In this document: piece by piece, positions 1 through 12,800 of the stretch
Numbering within the stretch: the stretch's first letter is position 1
Layout of the letters: the number at the start of each line of letters is the position of its first letter
Source: Vespa crabro
Lineage: Eukaryota; Arthropoda; Insecta; Hymenoptera; Vespidae
Assembly (NCBI RefSeq): GCF_910589235.1
Contig: NC_060956.1
Span: 17,642,999-17,706,998, forward strand
Length of the DNA stretch: 64,000 nt
Direction: 5' to 3'
Notes under the pieces: generated by a model
What the model saw: the letters and a program-made list of their open reading frames with translations, nothing else
Told to the model about the DNA's origin: nothing
Database searches by the model: none
Made by a program: the position numbers and the translations under genes

Positions 1-360
1 ATGATAACGTAAATTTGTCATAATAATAATTTTTAAATAATTCAATGACCAAATGTCAAAATATACCTGCATAATATCTCACCGTTGTAACAATGAAAAA
101 CATGTGACTTGAAGTTAGAACATTTTCATAATCAGCGGTGCATACAACATAATATGTCGTACGTGTTATGAATTAAATCCGTAATTCGTCCGGTCGATCG
201 ATCATCAACGAACGATGGTATCCCTCTTCTCCCTCCATCTCCTCCTTCTTCCTGGTCGAACAGCGAGTTCGCGGAAACTGGTTTAACACGATGCTGCGAT
301 CTCGCGAGAGGAGATGCTAGGAATCCGAAACTCGTGGCTTCCTCGAGAGAGTCAACGTAC
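1..360. other. Non-coding flank, probably start of a leftward intron
   Basis: No supportable coding sequence. If the leftward first exon ending at 361 is real, this stretch is the start of its first intron, beginning with a GTACGT donor read on the minus strand at 360-355. Otherwise it is ordinary intergenic DNA. Confidence 0.3.
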
Positions 361-583
361 CTGGTCCCCTTCGCTCCGGGCTGCAGCCTTTTAACGACGA
401 CCGACGGCGACGTTCCACCTCGATCTCCCCCATCTCCCCCTCCTCCCCTCCTCCTCTTCCTCCTCCTTCACCTCCAATTCCCTCCTCTTCTTTCTTCGTC
501 TTCTTACGTCGCGATCGGGCGTTTTTTTTTCAAGCCTCGCACACGAAACAGGTATTTTCAGCGTACCCAAAAAGAGAGAGAGA

Positions 584-624
<41 letters not shown>

Positions 625-690
625 TGAGAGAGAGAGTCAAACGTATTTGTAAATGGCGGCGAGAATGGAAGCGAGACTATAAAAGTAACG
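361..690 (-). promoter_or_regulatory. Candidate promoter and non-coding first exon of a leftward gene
   Basis: The segment is clearly more GC- and CpG-rich than its surroundings. Read on the minus strand it ends in a strong splice donor, GGGGACCAG followed by GTACGT, with the last exon base at 361. At 651-660 the plus strand reads AAATGGCGGC, matching the Pho/YY1 consensus, a motif common at insect and mammalian transcription starts. A (GA)n tract at 575-635 lies between the two. No start codon followed by a convincing reading frame precedes the donor, so I infer a 5' UTR exon. The downstream exons would lie outside the window. The proline-rich plus-strand open frame here is a product of (CCT)n-like sequence and is not a gene. 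Confidence 0.35.
575..635. repeat. (GA)n microsatellite
   Basis: A nearly pure GA tract of about 60 bp with a few AAAG interruptions. Its position within a promoter-like segment means it could act as a GAGA-factor site, but such tracts are also common elsewhere in this window. Confidence 0.9.
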
Positions 691-810
691 AGATTGTACT
701 ATCAACGAGAGTAAAGAACACCAAGAGCGAAAGGAACACGTTTCTCTTCTTTCAAACGTATCTTTCTCGGTCTGTTGAAAAATGATATCACTTTGAAATT
801 CTTATATATA

Positions 811-1135
811 CAGGGTGGGAACAAATGTTTCTAAATGATTATTCGATTAAATTAATTAAGATCAATTACTCTTTTTGTTTTTTTTTCTAATTTTTAGATT
901 AATTTTTCTTTGTTTCTTTTTATTCCTTTTTTCTATTCTTTTTTCTTTTTGTTATTTCAGATTGTAAAAAATTTTCTAGGTCAATTAGTTTTACGATCTG
1001 AACTGAAAGAAAAAAATTAACTAAGAAGATTTCTAAGTCTGTAATATTACAGTTTGGAAAAAAGAATATTAACCTGAAAAGTCTCGAAAAAGGTGTAATT
1101 GATTTTTTAATATCACCTTTTGATCGATCATCCTC
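811..1135. mobile_element. Degenerate TIR element, copy 1 (Tc1/mariner-like MITE relic)
   Basis: The left end reads CAGGGTGGGAAC after a TA. The right end read inward is GAGGATGATC, also preceded by TA, giving an imperfect terminal inverted repeat of about 10 bp with a TA duplication. The element is about 325 bp and has no coding capacity. Near its right end it carries AAAAGTCTCGA followed by AATTGATT and TTTAATATCA, which recurs at 38.6 kb and, in reverse, at 39.86 kb. TA targets with CAGGGTG-type ends fit Tc1/mariner-derived MITEs, which is an inference. Confidence 0.5.
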
Positions 1136-2028
1136 TATATCACTCTTATTTTAATATTTGAGAAATTGATATCAAATATATCTCTCTGATAGACGGATTA
1201 CGATTACACTGTAGTATTTTTCAAAAGTATTATCTAAAAATTCATAATTTCGGTAGCTATATAACGAAAAATATTCTTCTTTAAGCGAAATCGTATAATT
1301 GAACAAAAACTTTGTGATATTGTTTTCAATGTGAAAATGCAATGATATAAAATTTATGTAAAATTTCAAAAATGTCAGCCGTCGATCTCTTTTAAGGATA
1401 ACTGTTTAACTTCCCAATGAGAAGGTACAGTGCGATTACGATACTTGTTTGGTATATCTGCAAATCCATATTGGGATACGATCGCCAAAGTCGATCTCGT
1501 TCTTTCACCGTTACGCTTCGCATACGGGGATGAAATATCGATTAACAACTAACTACGAAAGAATGCAACGCAAGTTGTAAGTACATAACTGACTCTCTTT
1601 GAAAGGTTCCTGTTAGTTTTCTGAAAACGGACAAGATTTTTCTACACTCGCGTAATACGTTCTTTCATTATTACTTGTAAATCTGTATAATATTAATATT
1701 CCAAGAATAAATAAATGATCGTTTGTAAATTCAAAAATTACATACATAGAAGTACGCCTTGTAAGATTCAAAAATGGTACTACTACATATTCAAATCATC
1801 GTATACGATACATACATACTTAATCAAAGAGATATAAAAATACATTAGCGAAAATTATACTAGTAATATGTAAGAATAATTTAAATGATGACATATAATG
1901 GAAATGATTACAAGGTAAATTAGAATCATATATATTTTTTTAGGTTAATCTATGTTACGATCGTGTGAGACTTAATGCACTTTTGATATGAATATATGTT
2001 GAGAATTTACGGATTCCTATCTAAACTG

Positions 2029-2095
<67 letters not shown>

Positions 2096-3205
2096 ATATA
2101 TATATATATATACGCACGCGAATATAACTTGAAATTCTAATGTAAGCAAATTTGATATTTTTACGCCAAAAATTCCTTGACTATTTTGACATAAATCATC
2201 AACGTATATTGCATATACATATATACGTCAGTATACACGATGATGTACTTTATGATATTCGATTCATAAAGTTCTTCTCTTGAATATGTCTTTCAAAAAT
2301 GATTTATTACTTACGCGCTATGTTTCATTAAGATAATTATTACAAATATAGTATTAAAAAAAATCAATCAAAATTAGTTCCAAATTTCGTTTGGAAAAAC
2401 TTTCATTGATATCGTTCTTCCGTTTCAACGATTTTTCCATCTTTGAATTATCTACAATCGTTTTTATCATGATCATTTTCATTTATATTGTAAAAATTCT
2501 TGTAAACATTATATATATATAAATATTTTTTTTTTCACAAATAAATTACCAATCATTAACACCATTATTTATTAACATAAAGATTCATGCTATGATTAGG
2601 TAAGAACTAGCGAAATCGAACGTTTATCTTATCGACAAGCTAAATAAAGATGATCGTTTATAAAAAGGTAGCCGTATGAGAGGCCATACGCACGAGAACC
2701 GTTACCATCAACCAGGCGGCCGCCGATTTCCAAACGTTTGGTATGTTATTTTCATTGAACGTCTTACACTCGATCTTTTCTCACGAAATCAAAATCATTT
2801 TAACATTAGCCTCACGAAAAAATTATAATAATCAATGACAACGATTTATCGACTTTACCAAAGTAAATTTATTACTTTGAAATTTCTATAACCTTCAATC
2901 ATGAATCTCCGACATTGTGTTCTCCAGATTTTTATAAAATTTCGATGCTATTTTCGAGGTATATTTTCTATATTTTCAAAAATAAAAAACTTATAAGAGA
3001 CAGTTTTGTCACTTCGGGACGAAGGATAACGCAGTTTCCGTACACCTGCGCAGGCGTAATCCTTAAATTTTCAAAGTGCACGGGATAAGAATTATAATCG
3101 GCTTACTCACCGTTTAAACGAACATCCTTCCTCTATCGGATGATAATATCCACGTGCTGAAACACTGAACACAGTTATATACACTAGAAACCGCGTGCAC
3201 CAACG
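1136..3205. other. AT-rich non-coding DNA
   Basis: Short open frames only, none with coding-like composition or coherent splice sites. It contains a long (TA)n run at 2028-2112. A small GC-richer patch around 2690-2750 includes GCGGCCGCC, but I can assign it no function. Confidence 0.6.
2028..2112. repeat. (TA)n microsatellite
   Basis: About 85 bp of almost pure TA dinucleotides with three TATG variants. Confidence 0.95.
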
Positions 3206-3242
3206 AGGAGAGAGAGAAAGAAAGAAAAAAAGAAAGAAAGAA

Positions 3243-3275
<33 letters not shown>

Positions 3276-3276
3276 A
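3206..3276. repeat. (GA)n/(GAAA)n microsatellite
   Basis: Purine-only tract mixing GA and GAAA units, next to a GC-rich promoter-like segment at 3290-3700. Confidence 0.9.
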
Positions 3277-3563
3277 ACACACGCGCACTTCACAACGAAT
3301 TCGAGCGAGCACCGCGGGAAGAAGCGATTTTTCGTTCAAATTCGTAAAACGACATTGTCGTAATCTAATGAACACTATCGAAAAGTCGTAGAGGAGGAGG
3401 ATAGACGATATAAAAAAAATGCTCGTACGGAAGTGAAAAAGCGCGGCTCGACGAAAGAAACACTCATCTACGATCGCTTCGTATGGCCGGCTGTGGCTCG
3501 ACTCGTTTTGCCTTCGGTGCGACGCCTCGATCCTTGCCGTGCGTCCCCACTCCCCTCTAATAC

Positions 3564-3720
3564 CTGGTCCCACTCTTTATCCCCCACCTTTCTCCCTCTC
3601 CAAGTACTACTAACTTCTACTTCCAGTTTACGCTTCCGATTCGTTCGGCAATTTACGGATCTCTTCGGATCGAGCTCGGTATCGCGTCGAGACGAACCGC
3701 ACGTCTATCTTCTGATTCGT
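3564..3720 (-). promoter_or_regulatory. Candidate second leftward non-coding first exon or promoter
   Basis: CpG-rich segment ending, on the minus strand, in GGGACCAG followed by GTATTA, with the last exon base at 3564. The eleven bases around this donor (GGGACCAGGTA) are the same as at the donor near 361, so the two could be alternative first exons of one gene running out of the window to the left. The GA tract at 3206-3276 would then lie just inside the intron. The donor is weaker than the one at 361, and the assignment is tentative. Confidence 0.25.
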
Positions 3721-4122
3721 CTCTTTCTAAGAAGAGTCATACGGAGAGCATTCTTTCTTCTGTTTTTCTTTTTTTTTTTTTTTTTTTTTTTTTTCCTTTG
3801 GAATGGTAAGACAAATATTTCCAGGATGTCTCAAACTTCTTAAGGTAATTATGAAAAATAAAACAATTAGTATTTAGAACAAGAAAGTAAATCCTCTCGA
3901 GAGTATGATTAAATTCATCGGATCTTCCTTTTTCTTTGGTCATTTTTGAAAATGATCTCTCATGTTGTCACGTGATCACGATTTTTATTGCATACAATTT
4001 TTTAATGCATCGAAAGGTGGCGTCAATTTTAAATTAAATTTACTAATAAGTGAAATAAAATTTGGGGGTATCGAAATAAGATAGAAGCATAGAGAAAATG
4101 TAAATATTTATTTGATTTCCTA
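3721..4122. other. Non-coding spacer and USP39 3' region
   Basis: Contains a poly-T run near 3768-3795. Just beyond the USP39 stop there is a minus-strand AATAAA (complement of 4107-4112) that could be its polyadenylation signal. CAGGATGTCTCAAAC at 3825-3839 resembles insect TIR ends, but no convincing partner end was found. Confidence 0.45.
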
Positions 4123-6385
4123 TCAAGTATTTTTTTTATTTTTGCTATCGCCATTTTCAACGTTCGCTTCTTTTCTTAGTTCATATATCTAAAAAAAAAA
4201 AAAAAGAAAAAAAGAAAAAAAATTAAATACAGTTAATTATTTCTTTTAATTGAAAAAATACTTGAACGATTTATGATCATACGTACTTGTATATAAGCTT
4301 CAGTCAACGTTATCATTTGTGGTAATATTTGGGTTACATGTAAATCTTGTAATTCATACCATTGACCAGTAGCTCTATGCAAAATATGAACTCTATATGT
4401 TCCTTGTCCTGGTTCACCATCATGTACTATATTGGCGACGAGATCATATGTTGTATAAGGATGTCTAGCCTTAATTTCTGGAGTTAAAATATCACCAAAA
4501 TCGACATTTCTACCAAAAATATTTATGGTTTAAAATATTATTATAAAAATATTTATATAAATTTAAAAGAAAAATTGAGCAATCGACTTACTTAACTGGA
4601 AAATTTACTATAGTTGGATTTTTTTCAACAAAAAATGTATTCTTAGTAAATCTCTGTAAATAATACATATAAATTCATCAAATTCTATTCAACTTCTCCT
4701 ATACTTTTTAAAATAATTGTCATTATTTAATAAATACTCACTTTTATATAAAGAATAAGATAAGGTGGAAGTTCTGTAATTTCAAATCTTTTCATAAAGT
4801 TTTCTTTGTACGTTTTATATTCTTTCTCTGCCACAGCATTGAATTTATTTAATAGAGTATACAAATTTACCTAAATAAAAGATAAAATGAACAAATTAAG
4901 TATACTTAATAATAAAATATAAATATAAATATAAAATATAAATAATATATACTTGTGGAATAATATTTTCAGTAAATTGATCTTTAAAAAGAGGTGGTGG
5001 TGGTAAATCACACGTTAAATAGAGAAATGGACTTTGTGTAACAGTTTCCCCATATTCAACTGTATGTAATAATTCGCTTCTTTGGCTTTCTTCTAATTCA
5101 AGCGGAGGAATTTTTCGGGTATATATCCTCATGTGTCCCAAAAATGTTTTATAAACAATACTGGAATCGCGCTTTTTTGTACCATTTAATGCCAAATGCA
5201 AAGCGTTCAAAAACCAGGATAGGAAGTCCACCGGATCTCCTAAATATTTTATTCGTTTTAGAAGAGTGATACTTATATAATATTTCAAAAAATTTTTTAC
5301 TCATTGTTTAGTCCTTTACTATTACACCTTGCTCAGTAAATTGAAATCTCTTTTTACTCCATAATACCACAGCCTGTAACATTTCATGAGGGCTCACATG
5401 TGCTTTAAAATTGCGTGGATTCCATAATTTCCTCATCAATTCACCGAACCTTTGAACCAACAGATAAGATGAATCTCCTGGTGGCCTTTTCACATACGCA
5501 TAATTAGTCTCTCTTAAAAAGAAATCCCTCAGTGGAGTAACATGAGATAGCGCCTACAAAAATTTATAATAGTGAATGACAATTGCTCTAATTATACACC
5601 ATAAATATAAAATAAATTTTTGAAATTACTGACTTGTAAAATAACATTGCAATAATCATTTGCTTTTATATTATTCATGCCTACTATACCCGGAGAATAC
5701 ATTGAACCGTCAATAGCTCTAGACAACTTATCGCTTTTGTCTAATACAGCAATCTGTGCTTTATCAAATGTTGGATTTAATACATATTTGATATCATCCA
5801 AAGATGAATCTAAAAAAATAATGGCATACTTTTGTTAGAAGTTAATAGATCAAACCATATATGTCATTGCCGATTGATACTAACCGACTATTTCATAATT
5901 ATCCGGTAAGCAATAAAATTTTAATGTATGTAAATTTAAAAATACATGATGACTTTCTGCTACACTGTGAGTATAAGCATGTGTATTGGTTCCTCTGCCT
6001 TGGAAATATTTTCCACAAACCAAGCAGGCATATACATTGATTCGGGACAATGAAACAGAACATAATTTTTCAAAATCAAAGTCTAAAAATTGACGATTAA
6101 TTGTATCTAAGTAAGGACATAGTCGTGGTGCTTCCATTCGAGTCACTTTAGCGTTTTCTGAAATAAATATAATATAGTTTCTAGGAAATAACATAATTTC
6201 ATAACCTCACCAAATATAAACAAATAACTTTGCCATTGGTATTCCCGACATCTCGTATTTAATAATCCTTAGTAAAATTAAGGAATATAATGTTTGCTAA
6301 ACTCACTTTCTTTTTCATTATCAAATTGCGTATCATTATTATCTAATTTACGTTTCTTTTGATTGCTCTGTTGGTTAGACGCCAT
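4123..6385 (-). CDS. USP39: USP39 (Sad1-like) spliceosomal factor, inactive ubiquitin protease
   Basis: Nine coding exons on the minus strand: 6307-6385, 5885-6157, 5634-5809, 5328-5553, 4953-5239, 4742-4870, 4592-4653, 4287-4509 and 4123-4188. They join in frame with GT/AG introns to 506 aa (human USP39 is 565 aa; the lysine-rich N-tail is shorter here). The family supports U4/U6.U5 tri-snRNP maturation in the nucleus. Residues 27-117 form a ZnF-UBP domain (CPYLDTI, ACLVCGKYFQGRG and the HxYxHS...HHVFLNLH pattern). The rest is a USP fold. The Cys-box reads GMNNIKANDYCN, with Asp169 where active USPs have the catalytic Cys. The His-box reads GQGTYRVH, with Thr448 in place of the catalytic His. 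Both losses are typical of USP39/Sad1. The gene is divergent from the ZAD zinc-finger gene about 1 kb away. The ATG at 6385 is the first in the open exon and is followed by a basic stretch, KKRK. Confidence 0.93.
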
Positions 6386-7365
6386 TTTTACTGTGCGTCG
6401 AACAATGCGACAAACTATTAACCTTAAATACGAGTAGAACTAAAATAGATTTCATTCTCAAAAATCTATTCACAATCATTCAAAAACTAAATATGCATTT
6501 GAAAAAATAATTGCAAATGTAATATCATGAAATACGATTTGTTTATTTAATTTATGTATATATTTTTATAAAATTTTCAATTATTTCCGGCGAATGTGGC
6601 GCCTTGCGTATATCGAGATTAATTGTATTAACCGCAGTCGTATTTATACACTAAGTATATACATTATTTTCATTTTTTGATACAATCGACAATACAAAGT
6701 TTTCAATTAAATTTAATTAATATATTATATAAATCTAATTATATCATAGAATATATTTAAATTGCATAAAATTTAAATGAACAACAAACAGAAGAAATAT
6801 TTTCTTATCGAGTGATCAAGAAATTCTAGCACAATATAATATATTAAAATAAAATTTGATTTAAAGTTTGGACTCGATTATGAAAACAATGAAAGATAGA
6901 AAATAGAACGAACAGATGTTAGAAGTTTAATATAAAGTACATATGTCGAGTGAATGTGTTTGAAGACCGACGAGAATGGCGCCATCTAGAGGAAAAGATG
7001 AATTCTTTTTGACCGAAGAGTGGACAGGGGAGCTAATACCCCGCTCTCTCGTGCTTCTCGTAGCGGATTACGAGAGATCGTCCGAATGCTGTGGAGACAG
7101 AAGTATCATTTTACAAACGTATCCTGAAGCATAAAATGCTTCGTCAGAAGAATAATTTTTAAAGAATTTTTCATAAAAAGGATTTCGAGAGAAAACGAAA
7201 TCGTTCGATCGTGATGCGCGTCGCGGTCTCGCCGAGTCCTCGGAAAAAGTTGCCTCGTATCGAGAGCTTTTCGAAGGAGATACCTTGATCAAAAGCTTAC
7301 ACTTCGATCTGCTACTCTTCATCAAGAAACGAATTGATTTTCGTCGAAAATATTTTTCATTGATA
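6386..7365. promoter_or_regulatory. Divergent promoter region between USP39 and the ZAD zinc-finger gene
   Basis: About 980 bp separate two oppositely oriented start codons. The middle is AT-rich and non-coding. There is a CTCF-like site at 6976-6992 and a weaker TGTGGCGCC at 6595-6603. From about 7020 the sequence becomes GC-richer and is probably the 5' UTR of the zinc-finger gene, without a visible intron. Confidence 0.55.
6976..6992 (-). promoter_or_regulatory. CTCF-like insulator motif
   Basis: On the minus strand it reads CCTCTAGATGGCGCCAT, a near-match to the conserved CTCF core (CC, then AGRKGGCGC). It contains the 10-bp palindrome ATGGCGCCAT. It lies between two divergent genes, a usual place for insect insulator proteins. 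The call is motif-based only. Confidence 0.5.
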
Positions 7366-10172
7366 ATGGCCATCGTCGAAGAATTCGATTATCTTTGCCG
7401 TTTATGCGCGACCAAGACAGGCATTCTCATGGGATTACCGATCTTTGAGGCTGGCGATCAGATGCGTAACATCGACAAAAAAATCGCAGCGTGCCTTCCC
7501 GTCCAAGTAAGAAGGTCTTCCGACATAATCAGCAATTAATTTTTTTTTCTTTTTTCTATCTTAATTCTAGAGAGATTAAACGTCGCAATATACAATTATA
7601 CATAATAGATTAGACCATGCGATTACGTTATTTTTTTCAATTTATTTTCTATTAAAAAAAGAACACCGATAATGATATATTAATATATTTTTTATTCAAT
7701 TAAAAAAAGAAATAATCCTATCATCATTAGTAGGTTTCGTGGAATTTTCATTTTGATTAACTTTATTTTAATGTTATGCTTTATTTCGTTTTCCTTTTTA
7801 ATATTTCTTGCAGGTGTCAATGACAGATCAGCTTCCTAAAGTGGTATGCGAAGAATGTGCATACAAATTAGATCAATTATTTGATTTTCGTGAAAAATGT
7901 TTACATACTGAGGGTATGTTTATGGAAATGTTAAAGGAAATTAGCAAGGATGAAACGGTACATATATCAGAGCATGGTTTAGAAGAGGTAGATGAAATCA
8001 GTATGAATAGGATCCAAAGGAATATAGATAGAATACAAAATGATATTGAAGATGTCCAAAATCGTACTAGTGTAGTTTCTCATGAATCAGGAGAAACAAC
8101 TATACATACTATGCAAGTTATGGATGAAATGGATTTAGCTGGTGATGAACAAGTTGTTAGTCAAGAAGACATTGGTCAGCAAGATCATGATATGGAGGTT
8201 ACAGACATTGACTGTTTAGATGGTGAAACAGTCAGAATGGTTGATGAACATATAAGAGAAGTAATTCTTATTTTATTATCATTACAATGGAAAATAAAAA
8301 AAAAATAAAAATAAAAATAAATAATACTTTATGCACATTTACTATTGTACATTTATTGTCATATTTGTACAATATTTATGATCATTTTCAGGTTTCAAAT
8401 CATCAGATAGCAATGCACTTGGAAGGAGATATGACTGTGGTAGGGAATTTAACTGTAAGTGGGCATTTGAGTCAATTGGGAATAAATTATGTGACTTCTA
8501 TAAATCCAGAAACTGAAACTAGAGAACAGATAGTACATTATTGTGAAAATGTAAAATATGAATCAGTGCCTATAAAGCAAGAATATCAAAGCTTACAAGA
8601 GAGATTAAATTCTGAAGATCCTACTCATGTATTAGAAAACAATGTAAGGTATATACAATCTTTAAAAAATAAATTAATACAAGATTATTCTAAATTTCTT
8701 ATTCTTTAAAGGTACCCACTGATGGGTTTCATTCCTCTCAGCCAGAAACAGAAAGTGAAATAGAGGAAGCAACTGTTAGTGAAAATGAAGTTCGTAGAAA
8801 TATGGATTCAAATATATTACCTTCCACTAGCCAATCTAATACAGAAAATACAGAAGTCATTGTTGAGTATACTAAAGGAACTAAACATACTTTATTAGAA
8901 TCTATATTAAATAATCCAACCGTCGATGAGACTGGTACTCATTGGTATGTGTGTCCTTTTTGTAATGAAGCTGCAATGGAAACAAATAATTTAGCAGCAC
9001 ATTTTGAACAACACTTTTGTTCATGTTCTTGTGGTTTATATTTCACAAGTGTAGAAGTATTAAATATTCACAAACAACAATGTAATTCATATAAAATAAA
9101 GGTAGATAATAAGGACATCAAGGTAATAGAGTCAGAATTAGTTCCATCGCAAAGCAATGATAATTCGGATATTCAAAAAAAACAATCTACTGTCAGGCAA
9201 AAGTGGACACCAAAAATTTGTACTCAGTGTGGTAAACAGTACAGAACCAATTATAAATTACAAGAACATATGCGCAAACATACAGGAGAAAAACCTTTTC
9301 AATGTTTGACTTGTGAAAAAGCATTTCGTAGCAAGATAGGTCTTGCACAACATACGGCAACTCATACTGGTCAGTTTGATTATAATTGTTCAACTTGTGG
9401 CAAAGGATTCCAGTGTAAAAGCTATCTGATTGTCCATCAGAGAGTTCATTCGGACTTAAAACCTTATCCATGCAGTACTTGTGGACAAAACTTTAAAACT
9501 AAGCAATCCTTATTGGATCATCAAAATAGGCATCTGGGTGTTAAGCCTTATATGTGTGAAATTTGTGGTAGAGGTTTTATAACTAAAGGTCTTTGTAAGA
9601 GTCATCAGAAAATACATTCGGGTATGGATAATCGACAATACCCATGCGTAGTGTGTAATAAAATGTTTGTCAGCAAGAGTTATCTTAATACACATTTACG
9701 CATACATACTGGTGAAAAACCCTATTTATGTGAAGTATGTGGTAAAGGATTTTTAACGCGCGTTGATCTTAAAATTCATTCCACCATGCATACTGGTGAG
9801 AAGAGCTTTAAGTGTGAAATGTGTGGAAAAGTTTTCGCTAGAAGGGCAGCTTTACGATGTCATAGAAGATCGCATACAGGAGAAAGACCATATAGATGTG
9901 ACGTTTGCGGAAAAACATTTACTCAATTTAGTCCAATGGCTATTCATAAACGTTTACACACTGGTGAAAGACCATATGAATGCGATGTGTGTGGCAAAGC
10001 ATTCGTATCGCGATCAACTATGATGTGCCACAGAAAGAAACACCATATTCCTGTAACGCCTACACAAAAAAATGTTTTAGTTTCTAATGAGGATGTAGAA
10101 GTGAAACATATTATATCAACAGAAATAGTGCTTAGAGAATCACATGAAGGAATTCATATTACTGCTGATTGA
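7366..10172 (+). CDS. ZAD-domain C2H2 zinc-finger transcription factor
   Basis: Four exons: 7366-7506, 7814-8260, 8392-8643 and 8712-10172. All introns are phase 0 with GT/AG ends, giving 766 aa. Residues 9-80 form a ZAD (zinc-finger-associated domain), with zinc ligands Cys11, Cys14, Cys59 and Cys62, the last pair after the first intron. ZADs mediate dimerisation and are largely arthropod-specific. An acidic, methionine-rich linker (about 90-300) follows. Two degenerate fingers lie near 358-405, then ten regular C2H2 fingers at about 450-725, most with TGEKP/TGERP linkers, which implies sequence-specific DNA binding in the nucleus. A short basic tail ends the protein. The start is the in-frame ATG directly before the ZAD; an earlier in-frame ATG at 7285 would add 27 residues unlike a ZAD N-terminus. 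No one-to-one Drosophila orthologue could be named. Confidence 0.92.
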
Positions 10173-12795
10173 AAAAAAGAAACTGAAAAAAAATCTGAAA
10201 TATAAATTGAAATTAACAAAAATAGGAAAAGGTAGGAAATAACAAATTTCATTTGTATTTATTATATAAAGATATTTGACCTGCATTTATTGTTTGCTCT
10301 ATTGTTGTAGGCACCATGCTATGTCTTGGGACATGTAACATATTGTAAAAGTTTATGCAAGAAAAATATTTTTTCAAGGATATTATTTTATAAAAATTCA
10401 TATGCTTGCTTAAATTCAAGGAATGCAGGTTCAATCATATCTTTCATTCATATATATTGCAGAATTCATATTAAAATAAAATCTTAGATATTTAATGTCT
10501 ATGAAGTCAACTATCTTCAATTTGGTCCTATTAAAAGAGAAAACATGAGTAAGTTTCTTAAATAGACGATCGCAGTAAAATATTTCAATGTGTCTATAAG
10601 TCCTCTCCTTTTCCACATACAAAACACATACTTTCTGAAAGTGCTTTAAAATAAAGAGGATTATTAGTGTTTTGATATATTTTACACTTTTCAATAAAAT
10701 AAAATAACATAAATAAATCAAAGAAAACTTACATGGATTGTATTTTTTTCTTCATAAAATTAAAAAACATTATTTGCCAATTTTTAAAAATTCTGCTAGG
10801 TCACATATGACATAAGTATAATAATTTATTATATGTAATCTGCCATTTTACATTTTATATGTTTGAAATGTATTTAAACGAATGAAACATATACAAAATG
10901 TATTTATTTTGAAATCAATCATGATGTATTGTACAAAATGAACTATGTTTATTATTTTAATGTCTACAAAATAAATCTTCAATTTTGTATTTTATATGTA
11001 TGAGATTTATTTTCATGTTTTTTATTGTTATAAAGTCATATCATCTTATTTTACAAAATAAAATAATATTCTTGTATTTACAAAAATAAAGCATAAAATA
11101 ATAATATTTAGCTGAAATGTATAGATCTTTTCTTTGATTATATAGAAAAAAAACTCTCAAAAGGTAATTGTGTTTTGTGTGTAAGACAAATTTTTACATA
11201 AAAATAAAATTAATTTTAAGAACATCAAGAATACATATTTTTTTATTTTATAGATAATTTATTTGTGCTTTTTTGTTTTACTTATCTTATAATTTCTCAT
11301 TCCTATTGCAATGGCTTTCAGCACTATACAAAGTAGCAATTGTGATATATACTTAATAAAATAATTGATTATATTTGTAAAATTATTATGATTGTATTGT
11401 TATCATTAAGGAAGTCCTTTGGCTGCAAATATATGAACTTCACACTTTTCTCTGAGTTTTCTTTAAGAATATTAAACCCACACATATATTTGTAGAAGCT
11501 GCATTTCCATGATACTGATTTAAAAATATTTGATATAATATATTTTTATATAATACAACATATATATATCCACACACACATACATATGAAATATGCTATC
11601 TCAAAATATTTTTTCGTACAGTTTATACAAAATATTGTAATATAGTACAATATTTTGCGTCATATGATTTTAATGTCACCAAAGAAAATTGTGTTTAATG
11701 CATTTTCTTATAATTCTAAAACGATTAACAGTATTTATTTAATGTAAGATTGTAGTGTTAAAAATTTTTTTTTCAGACGATAAATATCACAAACTTATTA
11801 TCTAACTCAGTAGAAAAATTTTAATTCTTATACAAAAAAAAAAAAAATGCTACATATCGCATTAAATTCGGGAATGAATTGTGAAAAAATTATAACTACA
11901 TATATATCTATTTTATTGTATGTCGATTTATACTTATTTTTGTATAATGTAATAAAGATGAAAAAAAGTTTAGTAAAAGCAATTCTCTATTTAAAAAAAA
12001 TTGTTTTATTTTATGGTAATATTAATAATTACATAGTGGCACGAATAGCTACATGGATTTTAGATTTCACACGCAGCTACAATCTAAATCAATATAACAA
12101 ATGTTGCAGAACACATATATATATATATATTGGTGTAATTAAATCCAAACGTAAATTTTAATTGTCTTATTGTTATTATCAATTTTTGTCTAATCATCAT
12201 ATATAAATATGTATATATGATGAAAGATTTTGTAATTGCTGCCTGTGTTATCCACATCATCTACAATTGACAATGAATATTTATTCTATGATTTAACGTT
12301 AACTATCTATGCAAGGCATCAATAACAATGCGTGTAATTATCACCTCATTTTATCTCTATTGTACATATATATGGGACCCCTGTAGTACTGCTTATTATA
12401 ATTTCCATTGACTTCAATGATTTATTGCTGTAAATTATGAAGCGTACACAATATTTTTCACATCTATTGATGCAGCTTCATAATTACAAAATACATATAA
12501 AATTGTAAATAGCGCTGATATAAAAAAAAGCTTATAGAAAATTGTAATATAATATGAAGTACAAAATACGTCTATTTTTGATAAATTTCCGAAAATTCCA
12601 CTTGAACGTAGAATATCAACTATTTGATTAGATAGATATTGTGCCTTTTAGTATTTTTCATTTTTACACATTATTATGATTTAACAAGCGTGCATACAGG
12701 GGTCCTCCCTATAATCAATTACATTACTAAATCTTATCAATAACGTCATATATTTATATTACAAAGCACCAAGTCTAACGTATATGTAATATTTA
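10173..12795. other. 3' UTR and intergenic DNA after the zinc-finger gene
   Basis: Very AT-rich, no coding support. The first AATAAA on the plus strand after the stop is near 10693, and others follow near 10970 and 11086. Since the next gene converges from the right, part of this stretch could also be its distal 3' UTR. Confidence 0.5.
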
Positions 12796-12800
12796 TATAT

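Noticed and set aside
334..627. 97-residue plus-strand open frame rich in Pro, Leu and Arg-Glu
   Set aside because: It translates CCT-rich sequence and a GA microsatellite; no domain or splice logic, and the strand signals favour a minus-strand first exon.
3184..3843. Overlapping open frames on both strands
   Set aside because: Dominated by GA and poly-T tracts; no homology and no conserved start context.
3825..4080. CAGGATGTCTCAAAC as the end of another TIR element
   Set aside because: The best partner (GATACCCCCAAATTTT near 4075 on the other strand) matches too poorly.
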